DNA of 10,553 nucleotides from assembly GCA_019416775.1 (NCBI GenBank), contig DXWR01000291.1, positions 1 through 10,553 of the forward strand, given 5' to 3'. Position numbers and translations under genes: made by a program. Under the pieces are notes generated by a model. The model had not been told where the DNA came from. It worked only from the letters and a program-made list of their open reading frames with translations, and did not search any database. Shown one piece after another: positions 1 to 6,426 of the stretch. The DNA is from Oscillospiraceae bacterium (lineage in GTDB: Bacteria; Bacillota; Clostridia; Oscillospirales; Ruminococcaceae). Numbering within the stretch: the stretch's first letter is position 1; each line of letters starts with the position of its first letter.

Positions 1-1
1 C

Positions 2-70
2 TACACCACTTTGGTATATGGAGGAACCTTTACCAAGGAAGAATGGAAGCAGCTTTGGAAGCATTATTGA
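2..70 (+). CDS. 3' end of an unidentified gene (partial)
   Basis: An open frame enters from the left edge and stops at TGA 68-70, giving a 22-residue tail (YGGTFTKEEWKQLWKHY at its end). The composition is protein-like and rich in Trp, Lys and Tyr. The next gene starts only 30 nt further on with its own strong ribosome binding site, so the two may be co-transcribed. Two other frames are also open over these few bases, so the frame choice rests on residue plausibility alone. No function can be assigned from this fragment. Confidence 0.45.
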   Translation, partial: YTTLVYGGTFTKEEWKQLWKHY

Positions 71-100
71 ATCCCTAAAAAATGGAACAAGGAGCCGTTT

Positions 101-307
101 ATGGAAGAATTAAAATCGATTCTGGAAAAATTCACAGCATCGGGTTGGGATTTGATCGCAAAGCCGGCACAAGCATGGCTTTATGGCAGCGACAACAAAG
201 AGGCTTTGATCACTGCCATAAAGCAAGCAGATCAGGAATGCGGCCGTTGCGGGTGTGAGTTGGACCCATTGTATCCTCGGGCATTGGAATTGCTGCAGCA
301 ACGTTAA
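101..307 (+). CDS. small conserved-looking hypothetical protein, 68 aa
   Basis: I do not recognise a named family. The ATG at 101 follows AAGGAG (89-94) with a 6-nt spacer, which is a strong initiation signal. The product is acidic-to-neutral, soluble and lacks any membrane segment or signal peptide. An N-terminal amphipathic-looking part is followed by KQADQECGRCGCELDPLYPR, a Cys triad at C47, C50 and C52 (CxxCxC) that could bind a metal or form a disulfide. The gene sits between an upstream partial gene and the hairpin at 345-378, which probably ends its transcript. The antisense ORF across the same bases has no ribosome binding site and is less plausible. That the gene is real is likely; its role is unknown. 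Confidence 0.7.
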   Translation: MEELKSILEKFTASGWDLIAKPAQAWLYGSDNKEALITAIKQADQECGRCGCELDPLYPRALELLQQR

Positions 308-344
308 AAACGCAATCCAACTTAAAAATGGAAACAAACAAAAT

Positions 345-390
345 ATCCGGACGCTCCCATTCACGAGAACGTCCGGATGAATTTTTATTT
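345..390 (+). terminator. hairpin between convergent genes, probable bidirectional terminator
   Basis: The 9-bp perfect inverted repeat ATCCGGACG (345-353) / CGTCCGGAT (370-378) can be extended by CTC/GAG across a small bulge. On the plus strand it is followed by GAATTTTTATTT. On the minus strand the sequence beyond the hairpin is also T-rich (ATTTTGTTTG). It lies between the end of the 68-aa gene (307) and the end of ilvE (407), so it can serve both convergent transcripts. The plus-strand tract is the better one. Confidence 0.75.
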
Positions 391-406
391 CATGTTACAG
401 TAGAAT

Positions 407-1486
407 TCAGTCGTCCAACTTGCAGACAGGAACCACCCAGCCGAAAGGATCTTCGATTTTGCCCCACTGAATGCCGGTCATGGTGTCGTACAGCATCTGG
501 CTGATGGGCCCGATCTTTTCATCGTGGATGCGCATCACCAAATCTTTGTACTTCAGTTCTCCAATGGGAGAGATGACAGCGGCGGTGCCGGTGCCGAAAG
601 CTTCCTTCAGCTGGCCGTTTTTGTAAGCTTGTACCACTTCTTCAATGTCCAGCTGCCGTTCGGTAACCTTGTAGCCCTTATGCCGCAGCACTTCCAAAGC
701 GCTCTTCCGGGTGATACCGGGAAGAATGGTGCCGTCCAGTTCCGGGGTGACCACTTCATCTCCCAGCACAAACATCACGTTCATGGCGCCTACTTCACCC
801 ACATATCTGTGGTGAATGGCGTCCAGCCACAGCACCTGGGAGTAGCCCTGTTCTTCCGCCACTTCCTGGGCTTTCATAGAAGCCGCATAGTTGCCGCCGG
901 TCTTGACGTGACCGGTGCCGCCACGGACGGCACGGACGAAATTGGTTTCCACGTAGATCTTGACGGGAGCCAGTCCGCCTTCGTAGTAAGCGCCGGAGGG
1001 GGACATGATGATGAAGAATTTATAGTCGGTGGAGGTATGAGCCCCCAGGTTGCGCTCAGTGGCGATCATAAAGGGACGGATGTACAAGGAAGCGCCATAG
1101 GTTTTGGGCACCCACTCTGCATCCAGTTCCACCAGGGCCTTCAATGCCTTGACACAGAAGTCCACGTCAATCTTAGGCATACAGATCCGGTCACAAGAGG
1201 TATTCATCCGCTTGAAATTTTCTTCCGGGCGGAAGAGCTGCACCACTCCGTCGGCAGTGCGGTAAGCCTTCAAGCCTTCAAAGACTTCCTGGCTGTAGTG
1301 CAGGCAGTTGGCGGCAGGGCTCAGCGGAACATCCTGGAAGGGAAGGATTTTGGCGTCGTGCCAACCGTTTTCCTGATCCCAATCCATCATAAACATATGA
1401 TCCGTAAAGATGTGTCCAAATCCCAGCTTGCTGTCATCAGCAGGACGGGCTTTGGGTGTTTTGGTTTTTTCCACGGTGAATTCCAT
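407..1486 (-). CDS. ilvE: branched-chain amino acid aminotransferase
   Basis: PLP-dependent fold type IV transaminase that interconverts leucine, isoleucine and valine with their 2-oxo acids using glutamate/2-oxoglutarate, in the cytosol. At 359 aa it matches the longer BCAT subclass (Bacillus and eukaryote type) rather than the ~310-aa E. coli form. Visible motifs are HYSQEVFEGLKAY (63-75), RPFMIATERNLG with the substrate-site region (137-148), GHVKTGGNYAAS with the Schiff-base lysine K195, VGEVGAMNV with the conserved Glu E231, LPGITRKSALEV (255-266), and FGTGTAAVISPI (297-308), which binds the PLP phosphate. The ATG at 1486 is preceded on the minus strand by GGAG with about a 10-nt spacer. 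It has its own promoter and appears monocistronic. No T-box or leader peptide fits in the short 5' UTR. Confidence 0.97.
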   Translation of the reverse strand: MEFTVEKTKTPKARPADDSKLGFGHIFTDHMFMMDWDQENGWHDAKILPFQDVPLSPAANCLHYSQEVFEGLKAYRTADGVVQLFRPEENFKRMNTSCDRICMPKIDVDFCVKALKALVELDAEWVPKTYGASLYIRPFMIATERNLGAHTSTDYKFFIIMSPSGAYYEGGLAPVKIYVETNFVRAVRGGTGHVKTGGNYAASMKAQEVAEEQGYSQVLWLDAIHHRYVGEVGAMNVMFVLGDEVVTPELDGTILPGITRKSALEVLRHKGYKVTERQLDIEEVVQAYKNGQLKEAFGTGTAAVISPIGELKYKDLVMRIHDEKIGPISQMLYDTMTGIQWGKIEDPFGWVVPVCKLDD

Positions 1487-1526
1487 GCAAAAGCATCTCC
1501 ATTTCCGGTATTCTGATTCAGCTATT

Positions 1527-1555
1527 ATTATAGCAACCTTGTTTTAATTTTACAA
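1527..1555 (-). promoter_or_regulatory. sigma-A-type promoter of ilvE
   Basis: Read on the minus strand, TTGTAA (1555-1550) and a perfect TATAAT (1532-1527) are separated by exactly 17 bp. Transcription would start near 1520, giving a 5' UTR of about 35 nt before the ilvE ATG at 1486. This leaves no room for a riboswitch or attenuator, so any control should be at the promoter. Confidence 0.8.
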
Positions 1556-1566
1556 CTGCTTTTTTG

Positions 1567-1641
1567 CTTCCAAAACCATTTTTTGGTTTTTTCGCCATTT
1601 TTGCCCTGAAATCCAATCTGAAGTTTGGATTCTTCCAAAAC
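1567..1641. repeat. 10-bp direct repeat and inverted repeats in the ilvE/mntP divergent region
   Basis: The 10-mer CTTCCAAAAC occurs at 1567-1576 and again at 1632-1641, 65 bp apart (about six helical turns). Each copy overlaps a short perfect inverted repeat: AAAACCA (1572-1578) / TGGTTTT (1584-1590), and TTTGGA (1624-1629) / TCCAAA (1634-1639). A further pair is AATCCAA (1610-1616) / TTGGATT (1625-1631). All lie upstream of both predicted start sites, so they would act as DNA sites rather than RNA structures. Binding by a regulator is inference; AT-rich sequence makes short repeats common. Confidence 0.4.
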
Positions 1642-1669
1642 AAAGGAGAAAAACCGACAAATTCAAAGA

Positions 1670-1687
1670 AACGAAAGGATTTTCGTT
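1670..1687. repeat. perfect inverted repeat touching the mntP -35 element
   Basis: AACGAAA (1670-1676) and TTTCGTT (1681-1687) form a 7-bp dyad around GGAT. The right arm overlaps the first two bases of the proposed mntP -35 element (1686-1691), a usual position for a regulator site. It does not resemble the known Bacillus MntR box, so its role is unassigned. Confidence 0.35.
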
Positions 1688-1714
1688 GCACGGGAAACGA
1701 CAGCAGTGTATAAT
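1686..1714 (+). promoter_or_regulatory. sigma-A-type promoter of mntP
   Basis: TTGCAC (1686-1691) and a perfect TATAAT (1709-1714) are 17 bp apart. The start would be near 1721, giving a 5' UTR of about 90 nt. Within the UTR the hairpin AAAACA (1742-1747) / TGTTTT (1752-1757) and the pair TCTCC (1729-1733) / GGAGA (1767-1771) are possible structures. I could not fit the UTR to the yybP-ykoY manganese riboswitch consensus. Confidence 0.75.
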
Positions 1715-1809
1715 TGGGAGAACAGCGATCTCCAAAAGAGAAAAACAAGTCTGTTTTCCCTTGGTGGGAGAATAAAATAAAGGAAAGCAACGGGAAAGGA
1801 GTTTACTGC

Positions 1810-2376
1810 ATGGGTTGGCTGGAATTGGTGATGATTGCCATTGGGCTGAGCATGGACGCCTTTGCGGTGAGTTTATGCAAGGGGCTGAGTTTGGGAAAGG
1901 TAAATTGGAAGCACTGTTTGAAAGCAGGACTGTACTTTGGGGGCTTTCAGATGGGGATGCCCATTTTGGGCTACTATCTGGGCAGCAGCTTTTCCTGGCT
2001 GATCCAGTCGGTGGATCACTGGATTGCCTTCGGACTGCTGGCCGTCATCGGCGGCAACATGATCCGGGAGAGCTTTCACGAGGAAGAATGTCCCGATCCC
2101 TCCATGGGGGTGAAAGCGATGCTGCTGTTAGCCATAGCCACCAGCATCGATGCGTTGGCAGTGGGCATTTCCTTTGCCTTTTTGCAGATGGAGCACATCT
2201 GGCTGAGCTGCGGGCTTATCGGCATCATCACCTGTGTGCTGTCCATGATCGGCATCAAGTTGGGCAGTGTGGCAGGCTCCAAGCGGCAGTCTTTGGCGGA
2301 ACGGATCGGAGGAATTATTTTAATCCTCATCGGCGTCAAAATTTTGCTGGAGCATTTGGGGATTTTGCCCTTTTAA
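1810..2376 (+). CDS. mntP: manganese efflux pump MntP
   Basis: Inner-membrane Mn(II) exporter of the MntP (YebN) family, 188 aa, the usual length. It is almost wholly hydrophobic with about six membrane segments and an internal duplication: GLSMDAFAVS (12-21) in the first half matches TSIDALAVGIS (111-121) in the second, with D16 and D114 as the conserved intramembrane acidic residues. GGFQMGMP (44-51) and GGNMI (81-85) are also family-typical. The loop HEEECPDP (90-97) is a plausible cytosolic hydrophilic link. The ATG at 1810 follows AAAGGAG (1795-1801) with an 8-nt spacer. The frame is open further upstream but that extension would run into the promoter, so it is rejected. It is transcribed divergently from ilvE. 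Confidence 0.95.
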   Translation: MGWLELVMIAIGLSMDAFAVSLCKGLSLGKVNWKHCLKAGLYFGGFQMGMPILGYYLGSSFSWLIQSVDHWIAFGLLAVIGGNMIRESFHEEECPDPSMGVKAMLLLAIATSIDALAVGISFAFLQMEHIWLSCGLIGIITCVLSMIGIKLGSVAGSKRQSLAERIGGIILILIGVKILLEHLGILPF

Positions 2377-2412
2377 GACACAAACCGAAACACAGAGAAA
2401 AGAAGTGAAACG

Positions 2413-2619
2413 ATGAGTCAATATTCCAGCCGCAATTTGACGGAATTTGAGTTCCACGATGCCTGGGCGGAACAGATCCGTTGGGAAAACGGCGTCCTGA
2501 CCTGTCGGGTGAAGCAGTGTAACCTTCACGCTTCCGCTCCGGAAAACCCCTATCCCCAGGACATGGAACTGAAAGACAAGGGACCGGCTTGGCAGGTAAA
2601 TTTTCGCTCCGGCTCTTGA
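2413..2619 (+). CDS. short hypothetical protein, 68 aa, possibly C-terminally truncated
   Basis: The frame lies 36 nt after mntP and starts with ATG at 2413 behind a weak purine-rich site (AAGAAGTG). The product begins MSQYSSRNLTEFEFHDAW and contains EFHDA...WENGVLTCRV...NPYPQDMEL. This FHDA/WENGxL/NPxxxDMEL pattern reminds me of a longer uncharacterised Clostridial family of roughly 120-150 aa, from memory only. If so, this copy ends after the first half, at a TGA (2617-2619) that lies inside the -35 element of the metG promoter. Other frames downstream show no clear continuation, so a deletion is likelier than a simple frameshift. It may be a decaying gene or a genuine short protein. Confidence 0.5.
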   Translation: MSQYSSRNLTEFEFHDAWAEQIRWENGVLTCRVKQCNLHASAPENPYPQDMELKDKGPAWQVNFRSGS

Positions 2620-2645
2620 CTTTTTCCCTACTCTTGCGGTATAAT
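2616..2645 (+). promoter_or_regulatory. sigma-A-type promoter of the metG T-box transcript
   Basis: TTGACT (2616-2621, five of six consensus bases) and a perfect TATAAT (2640-2645) are separated by 18 bp. The start near 2652 places the T-box Stem I at the very 5' end of the RNA, as expected. The -35 element overlaps the stop codon of the preceding short ORF. Confidence 0.85.
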
Positions 2646-2666
2646 AACAAAAACCAAACCAGAAAA

Positions 2667-2937
2667 CGCTGTGAAAAGGAAAGTACATCGTCCGGCGTCT
2701 TTTTCAGAGAGCTGCTCCCCGGCTGCAAGGGCGGCAAAGACCAAGCGGTGGAAAATGGCCTTGGAGCGACGCACCGAGGGGAAATTCCCTTAGGCTGCGG
2801 CGGGTGTGCCCGTTACAGCACTGCGCTGTGTCAGCAGCTACAGAGGCCGGAGCATTCCGGTAAATCAGGGTGGTACCACGAAGAAGTTCTTCTCTCGTCC
2901 CTGGACCAATGGGTTCAGGACGGGAGTTTTTTCTTTT
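2667..2937 (+). promoter_or_regulatory. T-box leader, methionine specificity
   Basis: A tRNA-sensing riboswitch that lets transcription proceed when uncharged tRNA-Met binds. Stem I starts with CGCT (2667-2670) pairing AGCG (2765-2768), then AAGG (2676-2679) / CCTT (2759-2762). The 5' side of the specifier loop carries the AGTA motif (2682-2685) and the 3' side GGAAAATGG with specifier ATG at 2755-2757. Upper Stem I uses GTCTTT (2697-2702) / AAAGAC (2736-2741). A hairpin CCGGA/TCCGG (2847-2860) precedes the T-box AGGGTGGTACCACG (2867-2880). Its TGGT bulge (2871-2874) pairs with an ACCA tRNA end. The antiterminator CAGGG (2866-2870) / CCCTG (2899-2903) competes with the terminator for 2892-2903. 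Specifier and downstream gene agree. Confidence 0.95.
2892..2937 (+). terminator. T-box regulated intrinsic terminator
   Basis: CTCTCGTCC (2892-2900) pairs with GGACGGGAG (2918-2926) with one G-U pair, extended by CTG/CAG, and is followed by TTTTTTCTTTTT (2927 onward). The left arm includes the bases needed for the antiterminator helix, so the two forms are mutually exclusive. Confidence 0.92.
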
Positions 2938-2965
2938 TCCCGCCCAAAACAAAAAAGGAGTTTTG

Positions 2966-4909
2966 ATGATGAAACCCGAAAACAACTACTACATTACCAC
3001 CGCCATTGCCTACACCTCCCGCAAGCCCCACATCGGCAACAGCTATGAGATCGTCCTCACCGATGCCATCGCCCGGTATCAGCGGCTGCTGGGCAAAAAC
3101 GTCTTCTTCCAAACCGGCACCGACGAACACGGCCAAAAGATCGAAGAGCTGGCGGAAGCGGCCGGCATCTCCCCCAAAGCCTATGTGGACGGGGTGGCCG
3201 GAGAGATCAAGTCTTTGTGGGATTTGATGAACTGCTCCTATGACAAATTCATCCGCACCACCGACCCGGAACACGAAGCGGTGGTGAAAAAAATCTTCAA
3301 AAAGCTCTACGACCAGGGCGACATCTACAAAAGCGAATACGAAGGCTGGTACTGCACCCCCTGCGAAAGCTTCTGGACCGAGACCCAGCTGAAGGACGGC
3401 TGCTGCCCCGACTGCGGACGGCCGGTGAAAAAGACCAAGGAGGAAGCCTATTTCTTCCGGATGAGCAAGTACCAGGACCGGTTGATGCAGTATATTGAGG
3501 ACCACCCGAACTTCATCCAGCCGGAAAGCCGGAAGCGGGAGATGGTGAACAACTTCCTCAAACCCGGTTTGCAGGATCTGTGCGTTTCCCGGACCTCCTT
3601 TACCTGGGGCATCCCGGTGGACTTTGATCCTAAGCACGTGATCTACGTTTGGATCGACGCCTTGACCAACTATATCACCGGCATCGGCTACGATCCCGAC
3701 GGCAGCAGCCCTCAATTTGAACAATTCTGGCCGGCAGACGTCCACATCATCGGCAAGGACATCCTCCGGTTCCACACCATCTACTGGCCCATTATGCTGA
3801 TGGCCTTAGACTTGCCTCTGCCCAAGCAGGTGTTCGGCCACCCCTGGCTGCTGTTCAGCCAGGAAAAGATGAGTAAGAGCCGGGGCAATGTGATTTACGC
3901 TGACGATCTCTGCCGCCACTTCGGGGTGGACGGGGTTCGGTACTACCTGCTGAAGGAAATGCCCTTCGGCAGCGACGGCTCCATCACCTACGAAACGGTA
4001 ATTGCCCGTTATAACTCCGATCTGGCCAACACTTTGGGCAATCTGGTCAACCGCACCGTGGCCATGACCAACAAGTATTTCGGGGGCAAAGTCTCCCGTC
4101 CTGCAGCCGGAGATGAACTGGACGCCCAGCTCACCGGATTGGCGGAATCTACCATCGGAGAATACCACAAGCTGATGGCTGGATTCCGGGTGGCGGACGC
4201 CTTTGAAGCCATTTTGAATTTGGCCCGCCGCGCCAACAAATATATCGACGAAACCGCTCCCTGGGCCCTGGCCAAAGACGAAGCCAATCGGGACAAACTG
4301 GAAGGGGTACTGTACCGGCTGCTGGAAGTGATCCGGTATCTGGGTGTGCTGCTCCAGCCCTTTCTGCCCGACACCGCAGAAAAGATCTTCGCCCAGATCG
4401 GCAGCCAGACCAAGACTTTGGACAGCTTAAACTCCTTCGGAGCAGAAGAAGGCTATGCTGTGGGCAAGGCAGAACCCCTCTTTGCCCGAATTGACGAAGC
4501 CAAAAAGCTGGCGGAACTGGAAGAAGAAGCCAAGGCCAAAGCGCCCAAGGAAGAAAAGAAGGAAGAGGTGCCCGGCGTTGCCCAGATCGGCATTGAGGAC
4601 TTTGCCAAGGTGGAACTGCGGGCTGCCAAAATTACCGCCTGCGAACCCATCCCCAAGGCCAAGAAACTGCTGAAGCTCACCCTGGACGACGGCACCGGTA
4701 CCCCCCGGACGGTGGCCAGCGGCATTGCCCCCTGGTACAAGCCGGAAGAACTGATGGGCAAAACCATCATCGTGGTAGCCAACCTGAAGCCTGCCAAGCT
4801 CTGCGGTGTGGAAAGCAACGGCATGATTTTGGCGGCGGACTGCCCCGGCGGTCAGGTGAAGGTGCTGTTCTTGGACGATGCCATCCCGGCAGGGAGCAAG
4901 ATTCGGTAA
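2966..4909 (+). CDS. metG: methionyl-tRNA synthetase
   Basis: Class I aminoacyl-tRNA synthetase that charges tRNA-Met and initiator tRNA with methionine; cytosolic, usually a homodimer. About 647 aa. The catalytic domain opens with YYITTAIAY and the HIGH-type signature HIGN (22-25). A single zinc knuckle is formed by C130, C133, C147 and C150 (CTPC...CPDC). The KMSKS loop is at 301-305 (QEKMSKSRGN). The helical anticodon-binding domain follows, then a charged Lys/Glu linker (about 515-535) and a C-terminal OB-fold tRNA-binding domain of the Trbp111/EMAP type (about 540-647). Two adjacent ATGs exist: 2966 (5 nt after AAGGAG 2955-2960) and 2969 (8 nt after); 2969 is an equally good start. It is controlled by the Met T-box. 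The neighbour tatD is a common partner of metG in Firmicutes. Confidence 0.98.
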   Translation: MMKPENNYYITTAIAYTSRKPHIGNSYEIVLTDAIARYQRLLGKNVFFQTGTDEHGQKIEELAEAAGISPKAYVDGVAGEIKSLWDLMNCSYDKFIRTTDPEHEAVVKKIFKKLYDQGDIYKSEYEGWYCTPCESFWTETQLKDGCCPDCGRPVKKTKEEAYFFRMSKYQDRLMQYIEDHPNFIQPESRKREMVNNFLKPGLQDLCVSRTSFTWGIPVDFDPKHVIYVWIDALTNYITGIGYDPDGSSPQFEQFWPADVHIIGKDILRFHTIYWPIMLMALDLPLPKQVFGHPWLLFSQEKMSKSRGNVIYADDLCRHFGVDGVRYYLLKEMPFGSDGSITYETVIARYNSDLANTLGNLVNRTVAMTNKYFGGKVSRPAAGDELDAQLTGLAESTIGEYHKLMAGFRVADAFEAILNLARRANKYIDETAPWALAKDEANRDKLEGVLYRLLEVIRYLGVLLQPFLPDTAEKIFAQIGSQTKTLDSLNSFGAEEGYAVGKAEPLFARIDEAKKLAELEEEAKAKAPKEEKKEEVPGVAQIGIEDFAKVELRAAKITACEPIPKAKKLLKLTLDDGTGTPRTVASGIAPWYKPEELMGKTIIVVANLKPAKLCGVESNGMILAADCPGGQVKVLFLDDAIPAGSKIR

Positions 4910-4921
4910 GTGCATCCTGCG

Positions 4922-4966
4922 GGGGGTCACCCCAGAATCCACTGTGTGGGATTCGTACCCCCACCA
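4922..4966 (+). other. tRNA-acceptor-like hairpin in the metG-tatD gap
   Basis: A 6-bp outer stem GGGGGT (4922-4927) / ACCCCC (4957-4962) encloses a 6-bp inner stem GAATCC (4935-4940) / GGATTC (4949-4954) with an 8-nt loop. The outer stem is followed directly by ACCA (4963-4966), so it looks like a tRNA acceptor minihelix with an ACCA end. It has no anticodon arm or standard T-loop and is not a functional tRNA. There is no U-tract after it, so it is not a classical terminator. It could be a tRNA remnant, an intergenic repeat or chance. The rest of this 134-nt gap holds only a weak TCGAA/TTCGA hairpin (4972-4990) before a T-rich run and the tatD ribosome binding site. Confidence 0.4.
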
Positions 4967-5043
4967 TTCCTTCGAAAAAACAATCTTCGATCTTATTTTT
5001 CTAAAAGGCCGGACCGAAAACTTTCAAATTAGGAGGCTGCGCC

Positions 5044-5826
5044 ATGTCTATCCAAAACATCTTCGACTCCCATGCCCACTACAACGACGGCCGCTTTGAC
5101 GCGGACCGGGAGGAACTGTTTGCTTCCCTGCCTCAAAACGGGGTGCGGCGCATCCTCCACATGGGCTGCGACTATGCCACCTCGTTGATTGGCCTGGAGT
5201 ATCAAAAAGCTCACCCGGACCTCTTTTTCGCCGCGGCGGGGCTCCATCCGGAGGACATCCCCCAAACCGGCTGGGAAGAGGAACTGGCCCGCATTGCCGC
5301 TTTGGCTGAAACACCGGAAGTGGTCTGTGTGGGGGAGATCGGCCTGGACTATTACTGGGACGCTTCCCGAAAAGAGCTGCAAAAGCAAGTGTTTGCCGCT
5401 CAGTTGGAGCTTGCCAACCGCTTAGGCAAGCCGGTGAGCGTCCACAGCCGGGAAGCCACCGGGGACTGCATGGAACTGCTGACCAAATACAAGCCCAAAG
5501 GGGCGCTACACTGTTTTTCCGGCTCGGCGGAAACTGCCAAAGAGGTGGTAAAGCTGGGGATGTACCTGGGATTCACCGGGGTGCTCACCTTCCCCAACTC
5601 CAAAAAAGCCCGGGCCGCAGTGGAAGTGATCCCCATGGACCGGCTGCTGCTGGAAACCGACGCCCCCTACATGGCGCCGGTGCCCTGCCGGGGTCGTCGA
5701 TGCGACAGCTCCATGATCGCCCACACCGCCGCCGTGATGGCAGAAATCAAGGGCGTATCCACCCAGGAAATGGTGGATCAATGCACCAAAAACGCCTACA
5801 CCATGCTGGGCATAGACCCACAATAA
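5044..5826 (+). CDS. tatD: TatD family metal-dependent hydrolase / DNase
   Basis: TIM-barrel metal-dependent nuclease of the amidohydrolase superfamily; family members act as 3'-5' exonucleases on DNA or RNA in repair and RNA quality control, in the cytosol. At 260 aa it is full length. The metal ligands are visible in order: DSHAHYN with H10 and H12, GEIGLDYYW with E98, VHSRE with H134, HCFSGS with H156 and LLETDAPY with D206. The C-terminal PVPCRGRRCDSS (213-223) fits the usual PxPxRGxRN stretch with Cys in place of Asn. The ATG follows AGGAGG (5031-5036) with a 7-nt spacer. It heads a tight rightward cluster, with the GNAT gene 16 nt downstream. Its placement after metG matches the Bacillus-type metG-tatD order. 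Exact physiological substrate is not known from sequence. Confidence 0.95.
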   Translation: MSIQNIFDSHAHYNDGRFDADREELFASLPQNGVRRILHMGCDYATSLIGLEYQKAHPDLFFAAAGLHPEDIPQTGWEEELARIAALAETPEVVCVGEIGLDYYWDASRKELQKQVFAAQLELANRLGKPVSVHSREATGDCMELLTKYKPKGALHCFSGSAETAKEVVKLGMYLGFTGVLTFPNSKKARAAVEVIPMDRLLLETDAPYMAPVPCRGRRCDSSMIAHTAAVMAEIKGVSTQEMVDQCTKNAYTMLGIDPQ

Positions 5827-5842
5827 CCAAAGGAGAAAAGCC

Positions 5843-6406
5843 ATGACCTTAGAAACCCCTCGGCTGCTCCTCCGTCCCTGGGAGGAGAGCGATGCCCAGG
5901 ATCTCTTTGAATACGCCAAAGACCCCCGGGTGGGACCCGTTGCCGGGTGGCCGGCCCATGAAACGGTGGAAACCAGCTTAGAAACCATCCGCACCGTCTT
6001 TGCGGTGCCCTATGTATTTGCGGTGGTGCCCAAGCAGGTGGAAAAGCCGGTGGGAGCCATCAGCTTGCAGCTTGGAAAAAACAGCAATTTCCCCCTGCCG
6101 GACACGGAAGGGGAGATCGGCTACTGGATCGGCGTCCCCTATTGGGGGCAGGGCTACATCCCGGAAGCGGTGAAGGAACTGCTTCGCTGGGGCTTTGCCG
6201 ACCTGCAACTGGAAAAAATCTGGTGCGGCTACTTTGAAGGCAACGAAAAATCCCGGCGGGTCCAGGAAAAATGCGGCTTTACCTACCACCACACCAACCG
6301 GGACGTTCCCTGGCCTTTGACCGGGGACACCCGCACCGAACACATTTCCTGCCTGACCCGGCAGGACTGGGCGGCAGGCCGGCAGGAAAAGCCGCTTCAC
6401 GATTAA
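5843..6406 (+). CDS. GNAT family N-acetyltransferase (RimJ/RimL-like)
   Basis: Transfers an acetyl group from acetyl-CoA to an amine, possibly a protein N-terminus or small molecule; the substrate cannot be read from sequence. At 187 aa it has the Acetyltransf_3 layout: ETPRLLLRPWEESDA (4-18) at the start, then GEIGYWIGVPYWGQGY (90-105), in which WGQGYIPEA is the acetyl-CoA pyrophosphate-binding motif A, and a motif B region NEKSRRVQEKCGF (134-146). The ATG follows AAAGGAG (5829-5835) with a 7-nt spacer. It lies 16 nt after tatD and 20 nt before metF, so it is almost certainly co-transcribed, although no link to methionine metabolism is evident. The C-terminal tail after 173 is Gln/Lys/Arg-rich and probably disordered. 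Confidence 0.93.
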   Translation: MTLETPRLLLRPWEESDAQDLFEYAKDPRVGPVAGWPAHETVETSLETIRTVFAVPYVFAVVPKQVEKPVGAISLQLGKNSNFPLPDTEGEIGYWIGVPYWGQGYIPEAVKELLRWGFADLQLEKIWCGYFEGNEKSRRVQEKCGFTYHHTNRDVPWPLTGDTRTEHISCLTRQDWAAGRQEKPLHD

Positions 6407-6426
6407 CAACAGACAAAGGAGACGTT

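Noticed and set aside
524..1516. 330-aa open frame on the plus strand opposite ilvE
   Set aside because: It is a mirror of the ilvE coding strand, with His/Phe/Gly-rich composition, no family motifs and no supporting ribosome binding site.
1714..1809. In-frame upstream extension of MntP
   Set aside because: The extension begins within the TATAAT element and lacks a ribosome binding site; the 1810 start has AAAGGAG and gives the family length.
1815..2408. 197-aa open frame overlapping mntP in another frame
   Set aside because: Low-complexity His/Gly/Arg-rich translation with no motifs, while the mntP frame has clear family motifs.
2870..2965. Upstream extension of MetG through the T-box
   Set aside because: It would translate the T-box antiterminator and terminator; the real start is at 2966 or 2969 after AAGGAG.
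2915..3775. 286-aa minus-strand open frame within metG
   Set aside because: Shadow of a GC-rich coding strand; Val/Gly/Phe/Asp-rich translation with no recognisable motif.
4972..5001. Terminator after metG
   Set aside because: The TCGAA/TTCGA stem is only 5 bp and AT-rich; the T-run after it is interrupted. Too weak to call.
4910..5043. Promoter for tatD
   Set aside because: The best pair, TTCGAA (4971-4976) and TATTTT (4994-4999) with a 17-bp spacer, matches the consensus poorly.
6271..6426. Upstream extension of MetF into the acetyltransferase gene
   Set aside because: No ribosome binding site at the earlier start; 6427 has AAAGGAG and fits the family N-terminus.
6407..6426. SAM or cobalamin riboswitch before metF/metH
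   Set aside because: Only 20 nt separate the acetyltransferase gene from metF and the later genes overlap, so there is no space for one.
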